The notes under the pieces are model-generated. The model saw only the letters and a program-made list of their open reading frames with translations, did no database searches and was not told where the DNA came from. 56,272 bases of DNA from a bacterium (GTDB taxonomy: Bacteria; UBP6; UBA1177): positions 1 through 56,272 of the forward strand of contig JAKLDO010000006.1 of assembly GCA_022703485.1 (NCBI GenBank), in the 5' to 3' direction. Within the stretch, counting starts at the first letter, position 1. Every line of letters begins with the position of its first letter. Shown here piece after piece: positions 6,931 through 16,161 of this stretch. Made by a program: the position numbers and the translations under genes.

Positions 6931-9428
6931 TCCCCAAGATCGCCATTGTCGATGTAAGCTCCTATATTTTCAGGGCATTCCATGCACTTCCCCCGATGAC
7001 ATCTCCCGACGGGACACCTGTAAATTCAATTTACGGATTTATTTCCATGTTCCTTAAGACCATGGGAAAATTCAAGGACTATTCTGTCGTAGCGGCACTT
7101 GACAGCGGACACGAAACATTCAGAAAGAAAAAATTCCCGGCATACAAAGCCAACAGGAAAGAGGTCGATCCGGATCTCAGAGTGCAGTTCCAGTTCATTC
7201 AGGAAATGCTTGATGCATTGAACATCCCCGGAATGGTCAAACCCGGATTCGAAGCAGATGATGTAATAGCCTCGATAGTTTGCAGCAACCCTTCTTCACA
7301 GATAGTTATAATCTCATCGGACAAGGACCTGATGCAGCTCATCAGTGACGGCCGTGTAGTGCTTTACGACGGAATGAAGGACCGTTTCATTGATTCCGCT
7401 GCTGTGATAGATAAGTTCGGTGTGGAACCCTCCAAAATGTGCGACCTTCTTTCACTCACAGGAGACAGCTCCGACAACATTCCGGGGCTTCCGGGGGTCG
7501 GACCTAAAACTGCGGCGGCACTTCTCAATGAATACGGAACAATAGATGATATATACCGCAATCTTGACAGACTTAAACCTTCATTGAAATCCAAGTTCAC
7601 CGATCTTCGCGAACAGCTTGAAATATCAAGAGAGCTCGTGAGACTTGAGTGCGCTGTCGATTCATACGAAGGCATCGACTGCTGCTGGAACGGTGTCAAC
7701 ACTGAACTTTTCCATGCCTTTGCATTAAAGCTCGGATTCAAGTCGCTTTTAAGGAAAACCAACCTCGTGAACTATGAAGTTTCAGCGCCAGAGAAAGTGA
7801 CATTGCCCGCAAACATAGAACCTGTTCCGGCGGAAGATCTCACTCCATGGGAGGAAAAACCTTTCGTTCCGGGAGAAATGGAGGAATATTTCGGACTTTT
7901 CTCCGACGGAACGTTCTACCTCGGAACAAGAGGCATGTACCAGCCGTTCGATATAAATGATCTGCCTTCTGATATAACGGTATACTCGTGGGAAATAAAG
8001 GATTTTCTCCCCTCTCCTTTTCCTGCAAATATCAAGTTCGTCGACCTTCAGATAGCATACTTCTGCCATGACAGCGGAAGGCATGATTACAGCATGGAAA
8101 GTGTATCATCACTGTCAAAGATCGGAGAAAGGGAATACAGATCGGCGGGAGAAAAATTCTTTTTCCTTTCAGCTCTCAGAAAAAGGATCATGTCCCTGGA
8201 AGACAGATCTGACCTTATAGACAAAATAGAAATGCCTCATCTTGAAATAATAAGGGAGATGGAACTTAACGGCATACAGGTTGACAAGGAAAGACTTATT
8301 GATATCAGAAATGAATTTTCTTCAATACTTGCCGGACTTTCAGAAAAGATCAGTGAGTTCACAGGTGCAGGATTCAATCCCAACTCCCCGAAACAGCTCG
8401 GTGAAGTACTTTTTGACAAACTCGGACTTCCTCACGGAAAAAAAACAAAGAGCGGATACAGCACAGACCATAGAATACTGGACGATCTTGCCGAATTGAA
8501 CATACACCCTCTTCCGGGACTCATAATAAAACACCGTGAGTATTCAAAGCTGATCTCGACATATCTCGATCCTATTTTTGCAAAAACAGGGACAGACGGA
8601 AGATTGAGAACAACTTTTATCGTGACCCATGCTTCGACTGGAAGACTTGCAAGCAGAGAGCCGAATCTGCAGAACATCCCTGTAAAAACAGCAGAAGGAA
8701 GAAAAATAAGGGATGTTTTCATTGCTCCGCCGGGAAAAAAGCTCATATCACTCGATTACAGCCAGATAGAGCTCAGAATACTCGCATCACTGAGCAGAGA
8801 TCCTGAACTCATAAGTGCCTTCCGAAACGGCGAGGACATTCACACAAAAACGGCCGGCGCTATTTTCCAGACCATTCCAGAACTTGTCGATGCTTCAATG
8901 AGAAGACATGCAAAAGCGGTAAACTTCGGCATAATATACGGCATGCAGGCTTTTAAGCTTTCGCAGGACACAGGAGTGGATATGAGTTTCGCAAAAAAAT
9001 ACATAGAAAGCTACTTTGAGTTCTATCCGAATGTTAAAATGTTCATAGACTCCGTCACAGAACATGCGAGAACATACGGATGGGTTGAAACACTTATGAA
9101 AAGAAGGCGTTACATTCCTGAAATATCAAGCTCGAACAAGAATGTAATACGGTCAGGAGAAAGGATGGCCGTGAACACGGTGATACAGGGATCGGCCGCT
9201 GACATAATCAAGATAGGAACCCTCGCTGTTCACAAAATGCTGAAAAATAAATATCCTCAGGCAGGAATACTTCTCCAGATACACGATGAACTTATAATAG
9301 AAGCGCCTGAAAATGCTGATGATATCTCCAATGAATGCTCAAAGGCGATGATATCTGCGGGAAATATCATAGATGTTCCGCTCGAGGTCAATTTTTCAAC
9401 AGGCAGACGCTGGTCTGAATTGAAGTAA
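6927..9428 (+). CDS. polA: DNA polymerase I, 3'-5' exonuclease domain degenerate
   Basis: 833 aa. The N-terminal 5'-nuclease domain (about 1-285) has the expected motifs, including FEADD, SSDKD, GDSSDNIPG and the helix-hairpin-helix GVGPKTA. The polymerase domain (about 430-833) has motif A (LDYSQIELR), motif B (RRHAKAVNFGIIYG) and motif C (QIHDEL). The middle domain (about 300-420) is shorter than in E. coli Pol I and lacks the DxE, NxxxD and YxxxD exonuclease residues, so proofreading is probably absent, as in several other bacterial Pol I proteins. It is coupled to the OPX gene by an ATGA overlap. It acts in repair and Okazaki fragment processing in the cytoplasm. Confidence 0.96.
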   Translation: MIPKIAIVDVSSYIFRAFHALPPMTSPDGTPVNSIYGFISMFLKTMGKFKDYSVVAALDSGHETFRKKKFPAYKANRKEVDPDLRVQFQFIQEMLDALNIPGMVKPGFEADDVIASIVCSNPSSQIVIISSDKDLMQLISDGRVVLYDGMKDRFIDSAAVIDKFGVEPSKMCDLLSLTGDSSDNIPGLPGVGPKTAAALLNEYGTIDDIYRNLDRLKPSLKSKFTDLREQLEISRELVRLECAVDSYEGIDCCWNGVNTELFHAFALKLGFKSLLRKTNLVNYEVSAPEKVTLPANIEPVPAEDLTPWEEKPFVPGEMEEYFGLFSDGTFYLGTRGMYQPFDINDLPSDITVYSWEIKDFLPSPFPANIKFVDLQIAYFCHDSGRHDYSMESVSSLSKIGEREYRSAGEKFFFLSALRKRIMSLEDRSDLIDKIEMPHLEIIREMELNGIQVDKERLIDIRNEFSSILAGLSEKISEFTGAGFNPNSPKQLGEVLFDKLGLPHGKKTKSGYSTDHRILDDLAELNIHPLPGLIIKHREYSKLISTYLDPIFAKTGTDGRLRTTFIVTHASTGRLASREPNLQNIPVKTAEGRKIRDVFIAPPGKKLISLDYSQIELRILASLSRDPELISAFRNGEDIHTKTAGAIFQTIPELVDASMRRHAKAVNFGIIYGMQAFKLSQDTGVDMSFAKKYIESYFEFYPNVKMFIDSVTEHARTYGWVETLMKRRRYIPEISSSNKNVIRSGERMAVNTVIQGSAADIIKIGTLAVHKMLKNKYPQAGILLQIHDELIIEAPENADDISNECSKAMISAGNIIDVPLEVNFSTGRRWSELK

Positions 9429-9456
9429 TATTCAGCAAAACCCGACATCTAAAAAC

Positions 9457-9484
9457 TTGAAATAATAAACTGTACTGCTATATT
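9457..9484 (+). promoter_or_regulatory. sigma-70-like promoter for the outer-membrane protein at 9527
   Basis: TTGAAA at 9457-9462 and TATATT at 9479-9484 are separated by 16 bases, 43 bases ahead of the start codon. It lies in the gap after polA, so the barrel gene can be expressed on its own. Confidence 0.5.
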
Positions 9485-9526
9485 CTTATTGTTCTGGGAT
9501 TTGACTTACTTTTTTTGGAGGACTTA

Positions 9527-11323
9527 ATGAACCGAATTATCATTCTAATGACCGTTTTCTTCTGTCTGAGCCTTTTTGCACAGGAGCCTGCGCTTGTTCC
9601 TGTAGCTCCTGCCGGAGAAAAGAAGGAAGAGAAAAAGGAAGAAAAGAAGGAAGAGAAAAAGGAAGAGAAGAAAGAAGAAAAGAAAAATGAATATCAGGAC
9701 CTCTATCAGCAGTATCTGAACAAATACAATCAGGGTTCGCAGCCTGCTTCTGAGCAGACCCCTGCGAAAGAACCGGAACCTGTCCAGACAACAGCTCCGG
9801 CACAGACAGCTGAACCGACTCCTGTTCCTGTTCAGACAACATCGGAACCGGCACCCGCAGTACAGCCGGAACCTGCACCTGTTGAAGCAGTAAAGGAACC
9901 GGAAGTTGTAAAGGAAGTTGTTCCGATAGCTCCGTTCAACACTAAACCCTATTTTTATGTTCAGGGTTTCGGCAGTTTCTCCAACGGTGTAAGGATATTC
10001 GGAACAGATGACCTTTCATCAAGCTGGAAATTCGCACTTGACAATGCTATCATAGACCTTAAAGGCGGAAATAAAATGTTCGACGGCAGAATACTGCTTG
10101 ATTTTGCCAAAGGTCTCAAGACAGAGAAAGTCGTCGTTATAAATTATGATCACGATCCTGAACTGCCTACAGATGCCAACAATCCTCTTGAAACAGAGAT
10201 CCCACAGACACAGCCGAACGCACTTGACATACTTCAGGATGTATCTTTGAAGTTTACACATCCTTCAGTAAGAAAAGGCGGATTCGGAATGAATGTCGAC
10301 CTTCAGGCAGGTAAGTTCAACATGCCTTTCGGTATAGAGGCCCTTTATGACAATGAACTTACTTTCACTAATAATTCCTATATGAACGACATTTTCCTCG
10401 GCGGCGGATTTAACGATCTCGGACTCTCACTCGGTCTTGATTTCCTGCTTTCGAACGAGATGGACCTTGCGCTTAAGTTCTTCCTTTTCAACGGATCGAA
10501 TGACACTATGCTTGACGGTTATGACAAATTCCAGGATCCGGCTATAGGATTTGATCTCAGATATACGCTTAAAAAGGATTTCTATGCGACAGCGGCTGTA
10601 TCATTCATCTTCGGAAGCGCTTACCACGATTATAATGAAACTATTAAAGACGGTATTTTTAAAGCATCTATGGCTGTTCCTTATCTTGATGAAAGCACCA
10701 TGATGGAAGCAAATAAGATAACGAAAGAGGATTTCGCAATCAATAAGAAGAACATCCTTCTTGCGGTAGGTTTTGACCTTGGATACAAGTTCAACAAGAA
10801 TATATCGCTCGGACTTATGTCACAGTTCAACCTTTCAGTAAGGGACATCTTCAATCCAAAAAGAATTGATAAGGATGGAAACACCCATATAGACGATTCC
10901 GGTGTGCTTAATGACGAAGGAAGAGGAGATCCGCTCAGATTCCTCAGAGACGGAAGCACAAACTTCTGGGGCGGAAGCAATTACACGACATGGGGACTTT
11001 TTGCCGCTCCGTACACAAAGATCTATATGTTTGACATACTTGCAAGAGTAAGCTACAGCAAGGCTCCTTTCCTCTACAACTTCCTTGAGGACAGCAATAA
11101 TTCGACACTCGCTTTCGACCTTGATGTAGTCTACAATTTCTCTGATTACGGTTCACTTGCACTTACATACACATTCGTAAGAGAGACCATCAACAAGTAT
11201 GACAGAGAGTACAACGAACTTTACGGTCTGAGCGAGTTCGACTACCTCAAAGACACGTTCAACCACAACATTATAATGCTCAATCTTACTGCTAATTATG
11301 ATTTCCTGTGGGAAAAGAATTAG
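9527..11323 (+). CDS. outer-membrane protein with EEKK-repeat and Pro-rich linker
   Basis: 598 aa. The start at 9527 gives a signal peptide (MNRIIILMTVFFCLSLFAQ) and has GGAGG seven bases upstream. Residues 31-57 are a Glu-Glu-Lys-Lys repeat, 58-145 are rich in Pro, Thr, Glu and Val, and from about 150 to the end the protein is beta-rich, with many aromatic-ended strands typical of a porin-like barrel. A charged periplasmic linker ahead of a barrel suggests a tether that binds peptidoglycan or another envelope protein, but no OmpA or SLH-type domain is visible. It is preceded by its own promoter and ends three bases before a convergent regulator gene with no visible terminator between them. 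Confidence 0.7.
   Translation: MNRIIILMTVFFCLSLFAQEPALVPVAPAGEKKEEKKEEKKEEKKEEKKEEKKNEYQDLYQQYLNKYNQGSQPASEQTPAKEPEPVQTTAPAQTAEPTPVPVQTTSEPAPAVQPEPAPVEAVKEPEVVKEVVPIAPFNTKPYFYVQGFGSFSNGVRIFGTDDLSSSWKFALDNAIIDLKGGNKMFDGRILLDFAKGLKTEKVVVINYDHDPELPTDANNPLETEIPQTQPNALDILQDVSLKFTHPSVRKGGFGMNVDLQAGKFNMPFGIEALYDNELTFTNNSYMNDIFLGGGFNDLGLSLGLDFLLSNEMDLALKFFLFNGSNDTMLDGYDKFQDPAIGFDLRYTLKKDFYATAAVSFIFGSAYHDYNETIKDGIFKASMAVPYLDESTMMEANKITKEDFAINKKNILLAVGFDLGYKFNKNISLGLMSQFNLSVRDIFNPKRIDKDGNTHIDDSGVLNDEGRGDPLRFLRDGSTNFWGGSNYTTWGLFAAPYTKIYMFDILARVSYSKAPFLYNFLEDSNNSTLAFDLDVVYNFSDYGSLALTYTFVRETINKYDREYNELYGLSEFDYLKDTFNHNIIMLNLTANYDFLWEKN
9617..9697 (+). repeat. tandem repeat encoding (EEKK)n
   Basis: A purine-only 12-base repeat of GAAGAAAAGGAA type, varied at third positions, encodes residues 31-57 of the outer-membrane protein. 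It is a low-complexity tract that could change copy number by slippage in multiples of four residues. Confidence 0.85.
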
Positions 11324-11326
11324 TCT

Positions 11327-12682
11327 CTAGACATCTTCTTCTGTGATCTTTCTATAAATAGTTCTCTGTGAAACATCAAGCAGTTCAGCAGCCTTGACCT
11401 TATTTCCATCGGTGAATTTAAGAGCGGCGGAGATCACTTCCTTTTCGATCTCCTTCATTGTCTTCTGTCCTATTCTGAAAGTTATCACAGGCGCATCCTC
11501 TCCGGACTGACTGTGCTGTGAATCATTTGAACTCTCAGCGGGTTTTCCTGAAGAAAGAATGAATCTGGCAATATAGTTCTCCAGTTCTCTGACATTTCCC
11601 TTCCACTCCATTGAGGTAAGGTCCCGTATCAGATCGCTGCCGGGCATTACAACGGGTTTCTTATACTGCCTGCTCAGTTTTTCGACAAAGTGCTTTATGA
11701 GCACCGGAATATCCTCCCTTCTTTCCCTTAGAGGCGGTATTACAAGAGGGAAAACTGAAAGTCTGTAGAAAAGGTCCTCCCTGAAACGCCCTTTTTCTAT
11801 CTCTTTCTTAAGGTCTTTATTTGTCGCCGCGATCACTCTTACATCTGCAAAAACAGGAACAGCGCTCCCGACAGGCAGATATTCCTTCGACTGGAGGAAC
11901 CTGAGAAGCTTTGACTGAAGATTTAAAGGCATTTCGCCTATTTCGTCTATGAAAAGAGTGCCTCCTTCGGCAGCCCCGATATATCCAGGGCTGTTCTTGT
12001 CTGCACCTGTAAAAGCCCCTTTTCTGTATCCGAAAAGCTCAGATTCCATCAATGATTCATTTACCGCCGCTGCATTGAACGCCACAAAAGCTCTGCCAGC
12101 CCTGCTGCTTTCCCTCAGAACATGTCTTGCAAGAAGCTCCTTTCCCGTGCCGCTTTCTCCGGTTATAAGAACTGTTTCGTCGGTTTTTGCTATTTCGGTC
12201 GCAGTCTCCAGCAGTTTTTCCATCGCATGGCTGGTATAGATCATTTCGTAACGGTCGGTCCTTATATTCTTTATTTCATTTCTGAGCCTTATGTTCTCCT
12301 GAACTATCGATGCATGCTCGATAGCTTTGTTGACCTGCTGAAGAAGAACTTTGAAGTTGACCGGTTTTGTAAGAAAATTATATGCCCCTTTCTGCATTGC
12401 TTTTACAGCGATCTCCACATTACCGTAAGCTGTTATCATTATTACAGGAATATCCGAATTGAGATCTTTCACCGCATCAAGGATGTCTATCCCGTCAAAG
12501 CCTCCCGGCAGAGCAAGGTCTGTAATAATAAGCGAAATGTCCCTGTCAAGCTCTTTTATGAGCTTCAAGCCCTCCATCGCAGTGGATGAGGTAAGTACGG
12601 TAAAGCCCGATTTGGAAAGTATGAGCTGCATCGTCTCAAGCAGCGACTTTTCATCATCGATAACAAGGATCTTCCTGTTCAT
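11327..12682 (-). CDS. NtrC-family sigma-54-dependent response regulator
   Basis: 451 aa. A receiver domain (residues 1-120; the phosphorylatable Asp lies in the ITDLALPG segment) is followed by an AAA+ domain with Walker A GESGTGKE, the sigma-54-contact loop GAFTGA and Walker B TLFIDEIGE, and a Fis-type helix-turn-helix at the C terminus (GNKVKAAELLDVSQRT). The start codon is one of two adjacent ATGs; 12682 is preferred because it lies seven bases from GGAGG. It activates sigma-54 promoters after phosphorylation. No histidine kinase is next to it, so it is an orphan in this window; its targets are unknown. It converges on the barrel gene, with only three bases between the stops. Confidence 0.93.
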   Translation of the reverse strand: MNRKILVIDDEKSLLETMQLILSKSGFTVLTSSTAMEGLKLIKELDRDISLIITDLALPGGFDGIDILDAVKDLNSDIPVIMITAYGNVEIAVKAMQKGAYNFLTKPVNFKVLLQQVNKAIEHASIVQENIRLRNEIKNIRTDRYEMIYTSHAMEKLLETATEIAKTDETVLITGESGTGKELLARHVLRESSRAGRAFVAFNAAAVNESLMESELFGYRKGAFTGADKNSPGYIGAAEGGTLFIDEIGEMPLNLQSKLLRFLQSKEYLPVGSAVPVFADVRVIAATNKDLKKEIEKGRFREDLFYRLSVFPLVIPPLRERREDIPVLIKHFVEKLSRQYKKPVVMPGSDLIRDLTSMEWKGNVRELENYIARFILSSGKPAESSNDSQHSQSGEDAPVITFRIGQKTMKEIEKEVISAALKFTDGNKVKAAELLDVSQRTIYRKITEEDV

Positions 12683-12758
12683 CATAAAGCCTCCCGGAAC
12701 CGTGTCCGTCTTTTAACAGTGATTCTAACTGTTATCGTTTTTTACTGCAAGTGATTTC

Positions 12759-12787
12759 TTGAAAACACGGTCTGTTTGGCATATAAT
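12759..12787 (+). promoter_or_regulatory. sigma-70-type promoter for the 12817 operon
   Basis: TTGAAA at 12759-12764 and a perfect TATAAT at 12782-12787 are 17 bases apart, the ideal spacing. The predicted transcript starts near 12794, with CGGAGG ahead of ATG 12817. Confidence 0.75.
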
Positions 12788-12816
12788 CCCATGAGTAAAT
12801 TATCGGAGGTTGTTTA

Positions 12817-13815
12817 ATGGGCAGACCACTTTGGGCAGTATTGATGTCAGCGGCCTTGTTTTTTATCTGTTCATGCGATTTCTCAAAGCCTGAACAGGTT
12901 GAAATAACCTTGACCATAGACCACGGGGAAGGGATCGACTGTAAGACATATCTTGCAGATTATTATGAGGTCGTGCTTTTCGACTCCATGCAGAGGAAGG
13001 TCGACCAGCAGGAGTTCGGATGTCAGGACGGCTTAAGCGAACTTTCCGTGTTTGCTGAAAAAGGTGAATATTACTTTACGGTCTCCCTCAAAGATAATAG
13101 CGGTGCTATCAAAAGTTACGGGTCGGGCATTGCAGACGCTTCAACTTCCGACATAACGGTAAGTGTCGACATGGCCGAGTTCAAAGGTGCGGTGACATTC
13201 ACATGGAACAGCTCAGACTGCGAAAACTACGATATCTCCCTTTTCAAGTTCACAATGCTCAAAGAAGGTGAAAAGGTAAGTGCGATAATATGGGGAAAAG
13301 AGACTGAAATATCAGAATACAAAGTCAACTGCGAAGCCGGATCTTTCCAGGTTGTCAACATAGATCCTGGTAAATATTCAGCAAAAGCGGAGGCTTTCAG
13401 ACTTATTGATTCAAAAAATCCGAGGATAGTATATGACATTCCGCAGTTCATAATGGTCTCCGGGCAGACAGCTACTGTCAAAATGAACGATTCGAAGGAG
13501 ATCATCGTTTCGGATCTAATTCTTTCGTGGGAATTTGACAGCAAAAGCATTGCAACATGTGCAGATGCCGGCATTACAACCATTGTTGCGTCCATAATAT
13601 CTGACGATGAGACACTGACACTGACAGATGAATGCAACGACGGCTTTGCTCCGTTCAAGTTCTATGATATACCCGAAAACACATATGAAATACTTCTAAG
13701 AGGAATGGACAGCTCTGAAAATACGCTTTTTGAAAGCTCAAAAGAGCTTGAAATAAAAAAAGGGTCTATCGGTAAAGATGCTCTTATTGAAAGCATCTAT
13801 TTGAAAGAGAAATAA
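12817..13815 (+). CDS. lipoprotein of unknown function
   Basis: 332 aa. The signal peptide ends in FICSC, giving a lipidated Cys near residue 20. GGAGG lies nine bases before the ATG. The mature part is made of three or so beta-rich segments of similar character, with Cys residues scattered (for example CKTYLADYYE, CENYDISLFKF, CADAGITTIV). The spacing of these 'C-x-Y/D-x...' openings hints at repeated immunoglobulin-like or carboxypeptidase-regulatory-like beta domains, but I do not recognise a family. It is first in an apparent transcription unit whose next gene encodes a DksA-like factor 19 bases downstream. Confidence 0.75.
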   Translation: MGRPLWAVLMSAALFFICSCDFSKPEQVEITLTIDHGEGIDCKTYLADYYEVVLFDSMQRKVDQQEFGCQDGLSELSVFAEKGEYYFTVSLKDNSGAIKSYGSGIADASTSDITVSVDMAEFKGAVTFTWNSSDCENYDISLFKFTMLKEGEKVSAIIWGKETEISEYKVNCEAGSFQVVNIDPGKYSAKAEAFRLIDSKNPRIVYDIPQFIMVSGQTATVKMNDSKEIIVSDLILSWEFDSKSIATCADAGITTIVASIISDDETLTLTDECNDGFAPFKFYDIPENTYEILLRGMDSSENTLFESSKELEIKKGSIGKDALIESIYLKEK

Positions 13816-13834
13816 CCCTATTAAGGAGTTAAAT

Positions 13835-14221
13835 ATGCTGACAAATCAACAGCTTAAAAAACTTAAAGCTCTGCTCATGGCAGAACTTAAGGAAATTGAG
13901 GAAAGGAACCGTGAAAAGGTCAATGACCTTGAAAATGAAAACGATTCCGAGACCTTTCACGGTGATGAAGCCGACCAGGCCACATTCCTCGAACAGAGGA
14001 ACAGGATACTCAGACTCAGAGACCGTGACAGAAAACTTGCAAACAAGATCCAGGAGACCATCCAGAAAATGGAGAACGGTACTTATGGCATATGCGAATC
14101 ATGCGGTTGCGACATAGCATTTGCAAGACTGAAGCTCAGACCCGTGGCATCCCTGTGCATCGAATGCAAACAGGAGGAAGAGGAACGGGAAGAGAGAGAC
14201 AAGATCTTTAAGCGCCGATAA
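13835..14221 (+). CDS. dksA: DksA/TraR family RNA polymerase-binding factor
   Basis: 128 aa. An N-terminal coiled coil (about 5-80) leads to a C4 zinc finger with Cys87, Cys90, Cys108 and Cys111 (GICESCG and LCIEC). The coiled-coil tip carries Asp44 and Asp47 (DEADQA), the DxxD spacing that DksA uses at the RNA polymerase secondary channel. This suggests a true DksA-like effector that works with ppGpp rather than a structural zinc-finger relative. AAGGAG lies upstream of the ATG. It sits between a lipoprotein gene and galU, so growth-rate control and envelope precursor synthesis share a transcript. Confidence 0.88.
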   Translation: MLTNQQLKKLKALLMAELKEIEERNREKVNDLENENDSETFHGDEADQATFLEQRNRILRLRDRDRKLANKIQETIQKMENGTYGICESCGCDIAFARLKLRPVASLCIECKQEEEEREERDKIFKRR

Positions 14222-14225
14222 TTCC

Positions 14226-15089
14226 ATGAGATATGCCATAATTCCCGCCGCAGGTTTCGCCACAAGGTTTCTTCCTGCCTCAAAATGTGTTCCCAAGGAG
14301 CTCTTTCCCATACTGGACAAACCTGCAGCACAGTATATTGTTGAAGAAGCTGTATCGGCCGGAATAAATTCTGTCATTTTCATAACCGGCATGGGCAAAG
14401 AATCAATACTTGACCACTTCGACACGATCAATCCGAAATTTCCCGTGGCAAAGCTTAACAGCGACATAAAATCAAGGATAGAGGACCTTGATTCTCTTGT
14501 TGATGTAATTTCTGTCAGGCAGAAAAAACCCCTTGGACTCGGACATGCGGTATTGAAAGGTGCCGAACTTGTCGACCGTAAATCGTTTTCTGTCCTTCTT
14601 CCCGATATGCTTGTAGTGCCTACAGGAAGTGTGAATTCGATGCTCGAAATGGTAAAGCTTCACGAAAGAACCGGCAGATCGGTGATCGCTCTTATGAAAG
14701 TTCCTGAGCACATGAAAAGCAAATACGGAATAGTTGAAGGAACATCCCTTGGCAATAATCTGCTTAAAATAACAAAAATGATCGAAAAACCGGCACCCGG
14801 TTCAACAGATTCAAATCTTGCAGTTGTGGGAAGATACATACTTACACCCTCGATCATCGAGATCCTTGAAAAACAGGAAATTAAAAAAGGAAGCGAGATG
14901 CAGCTCACTGACGCCATCGTGAAACTCCTGGACTCGGAAGAAGTTCTCGGAATGGTGATAGATGACGACAATCTCATATTTGATACCGGAAGTGTTGAAG
15001 GATTTGTTCTTGCAAACACATTCCTTGCCATGAAAAGGTTCCCTGAATTTAGAAACTCTCTTAAAGACCTGCTGGAGAAAAACCTTTGA
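14226..15089 (+). CDS. galU: UTP-glucose-1-phosphate uridylyltransferase
   Basis: 287 aa nucleotidyltransferase with the GalU N-terminal signature (IIPAAGFATRFLPASK, then PKELFPILDKPAAQYIVEE), the GLGHAV motif near residue 100 and a GRYILTP segment near 200. It makes UDP-glucose for cell-surface polysaccharide. The ribosome site is weak and the start is four bases after the dksA stop, so coupling is likely. Its stop overlaps the start of the next exported protein. Confidence 0.93.
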   Translation: MRYAIIPAAGFATRFLPASKCVPKELFPILDKPAAQYIVEEAVSAGINSVIFITGMGKESILDHFDTINPKFPVAKLNSDIKSRIEDLDSLVDVISVRQKKPLGLGHAVLKGAELVDRKSFSVLLPDMLVVPTGSVNSMLEMVKLHERTGRSVIALMKVPEHMKSKYGIVEGTSLGNNLLKITKMIEKPAPGSTDSNLAVVGRYILTPSIIEILEKQEIKKGSEMQLTDAIVKLLDSEEVLGMVIDDDNLIFDTGSVEGFVLANTFLAMKRFPEFRNSLKDLLEKNL

Positions 15090-15676
15090 AAACTTCAATT
15101 GCGGCAACTCTTTTATTTCTTCTTCTTACCGGACCGGCAAGTGTGATAAAGAACATGGTGGACGCTGTTTATATACCAGGCAGCGCCATCAGGCTCGAAG
15201 GCCTTGACGGAAATAATGAAAAGATCGTTCTCGAATATGACAGAAAGACCGACACCCTTGTAAAAACATCCGGCAGTTCAAAACCTGAAAAGACCGAGAT
15301 AGGACCTCATCTCAGACTGTTTTTCTTCAATGCCTTGCAGCTTGATCAGGAAACAGCGGCAAAGGTATCGGCCCAGATATCCGAGATGCTCAAAAAGAAC
15401 GGCATTGATACTTCAAAAACAACACCTTCAGCGGTTTTTGAAAATGGACCTGCCGGAATAAGCATCGGCAGAGAGAAACGGTTTGAAAATTCCAATGAAC
15501 TTGTTGTTTATAAAAATTCGTATCTGCCGGCAGTTCTTTCAGTCGGTAACACAAAATATCTTTTTTCAGAATACCACAAAAGTGTTTATCCGGCCGCTTT
15601 TCCCGGAAAAATTGAGATATATACTGACGGAACACTGACTGGAACATGGAAATTCTACAGGAAGGAATACCTATGA
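15086..15676 (+). CDS. exported protein of unknown function
   Basis: 196 aa. A signal peptide occupies about the first 20 residues (KTSIAATLLFLLLTGPASV). The mature part contains a short beta-rich domain, a helical segment (LDQETAAKVSAQISEMLKK) and a beta-rich end. I do not recognise a family. It overlaps galU by four bases at its start (ATGA) and the next lipoprotein gene by four bases at its end, so it is co-translated with both. Confidence 0.7.
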   Translation: MKTSIAATLLFLLLTGPASVIKNMVDAVYIPGSAIRLEGLDGNNEKIVLEYDRKTDTLVKTSGSSKPEKTEIGPHLRLFFFNALQLDQETAAKVSAQISEMLKKNGIDTSKTTPSAVFENGPAGISIGREKRFENSNELVVYKNSYLPAVLSVGNTKYLFSEYHKSVYPAAFPGKIEIYTDGTLTGTWKFYRKEYL

Positions 15677-16161
15677 AAATACATCTTCTTATTCTCTCGA
15701 TCATTTTTATTTCAGGCTGTCAATGGGACAAGACTGAAGAAGCTAAACTAAAGAAAAGACAGATCGTCTGCGGTTTTTCCGATGCAGATTCATGCAGAGA
15801 GATCAAATGCAAGGCGGCTGTAAAGACAGAATACACAAAACTTCAGAAAGATATCAAGCCTCTTCTTGCCAAAATGAATTATCTGAACATAAGGGAAGGT
15901 TTCATAAAATGGCGTTTTCCATGGCCTTTTGAAAATATTTCTGAAAAGACAGTGACAGAAGAGACTCAGGATTCAATTCTTATAAAAGGCGAAAAGAAAC
16001 TGAAAAACATTTCATTCAAAAGTTCCGATTTCACACGGTACGGAAGCATTCTCGAGATAAATGCAGTCGTCTGCAGCGATATCCCGGATTTTGTTGAAGA
16101 GAACATCCTGTTCAACGGACTGAAAGACATTTACAAAGAGATCAGGGACGAACTTGAATAA
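15673..16161 (+). CDS. small lipoprotein of unknown function
   Basis: 162 aa from ATG 15673, with GAAGGA upstream and a lipobox FISGC near residue 16; a longer frame from 15646 would bury the signal peptide. The mature protein is charged and mostly helical, with Cys residues at a conserved-looking cluster (VCGFSDADSCREIKCK). No known domain. It overlaps the exported-protein gene before it, and the priA start lies inside its last codons. Confidence 0.7.
   Translation: MKIHLLILSIIFISGCQWDKTEEAKLKKRQIVCGFSDADSCREIKCKAAVKTEYTKLQKDIKPLLAKMNYLNIREGFIKWRFPWPFENISEKTVTEETQDSILIKGEKKLKNISFKSSDFTRYGSILEINAVVCSDIPDFVEENILFNGLKDIYKEIRDELE

Noticed and set aside
11324..11326. Missing terminator between the convergent barrel and NtrC-type genes
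   Set aside because: Only three bases separate the stops and no hairpin is visible there; terminators may lie inside the opposite gene, so I did not report one.
12774..12790. sigma-54 element in the sequence TTTGGCATATAATCCC
   Set aside because: The -24 TGGCAT is present but no TTGCW follows at the correct distance; the region is better explained by the TTGAAA-N17-TATAAT promoter.
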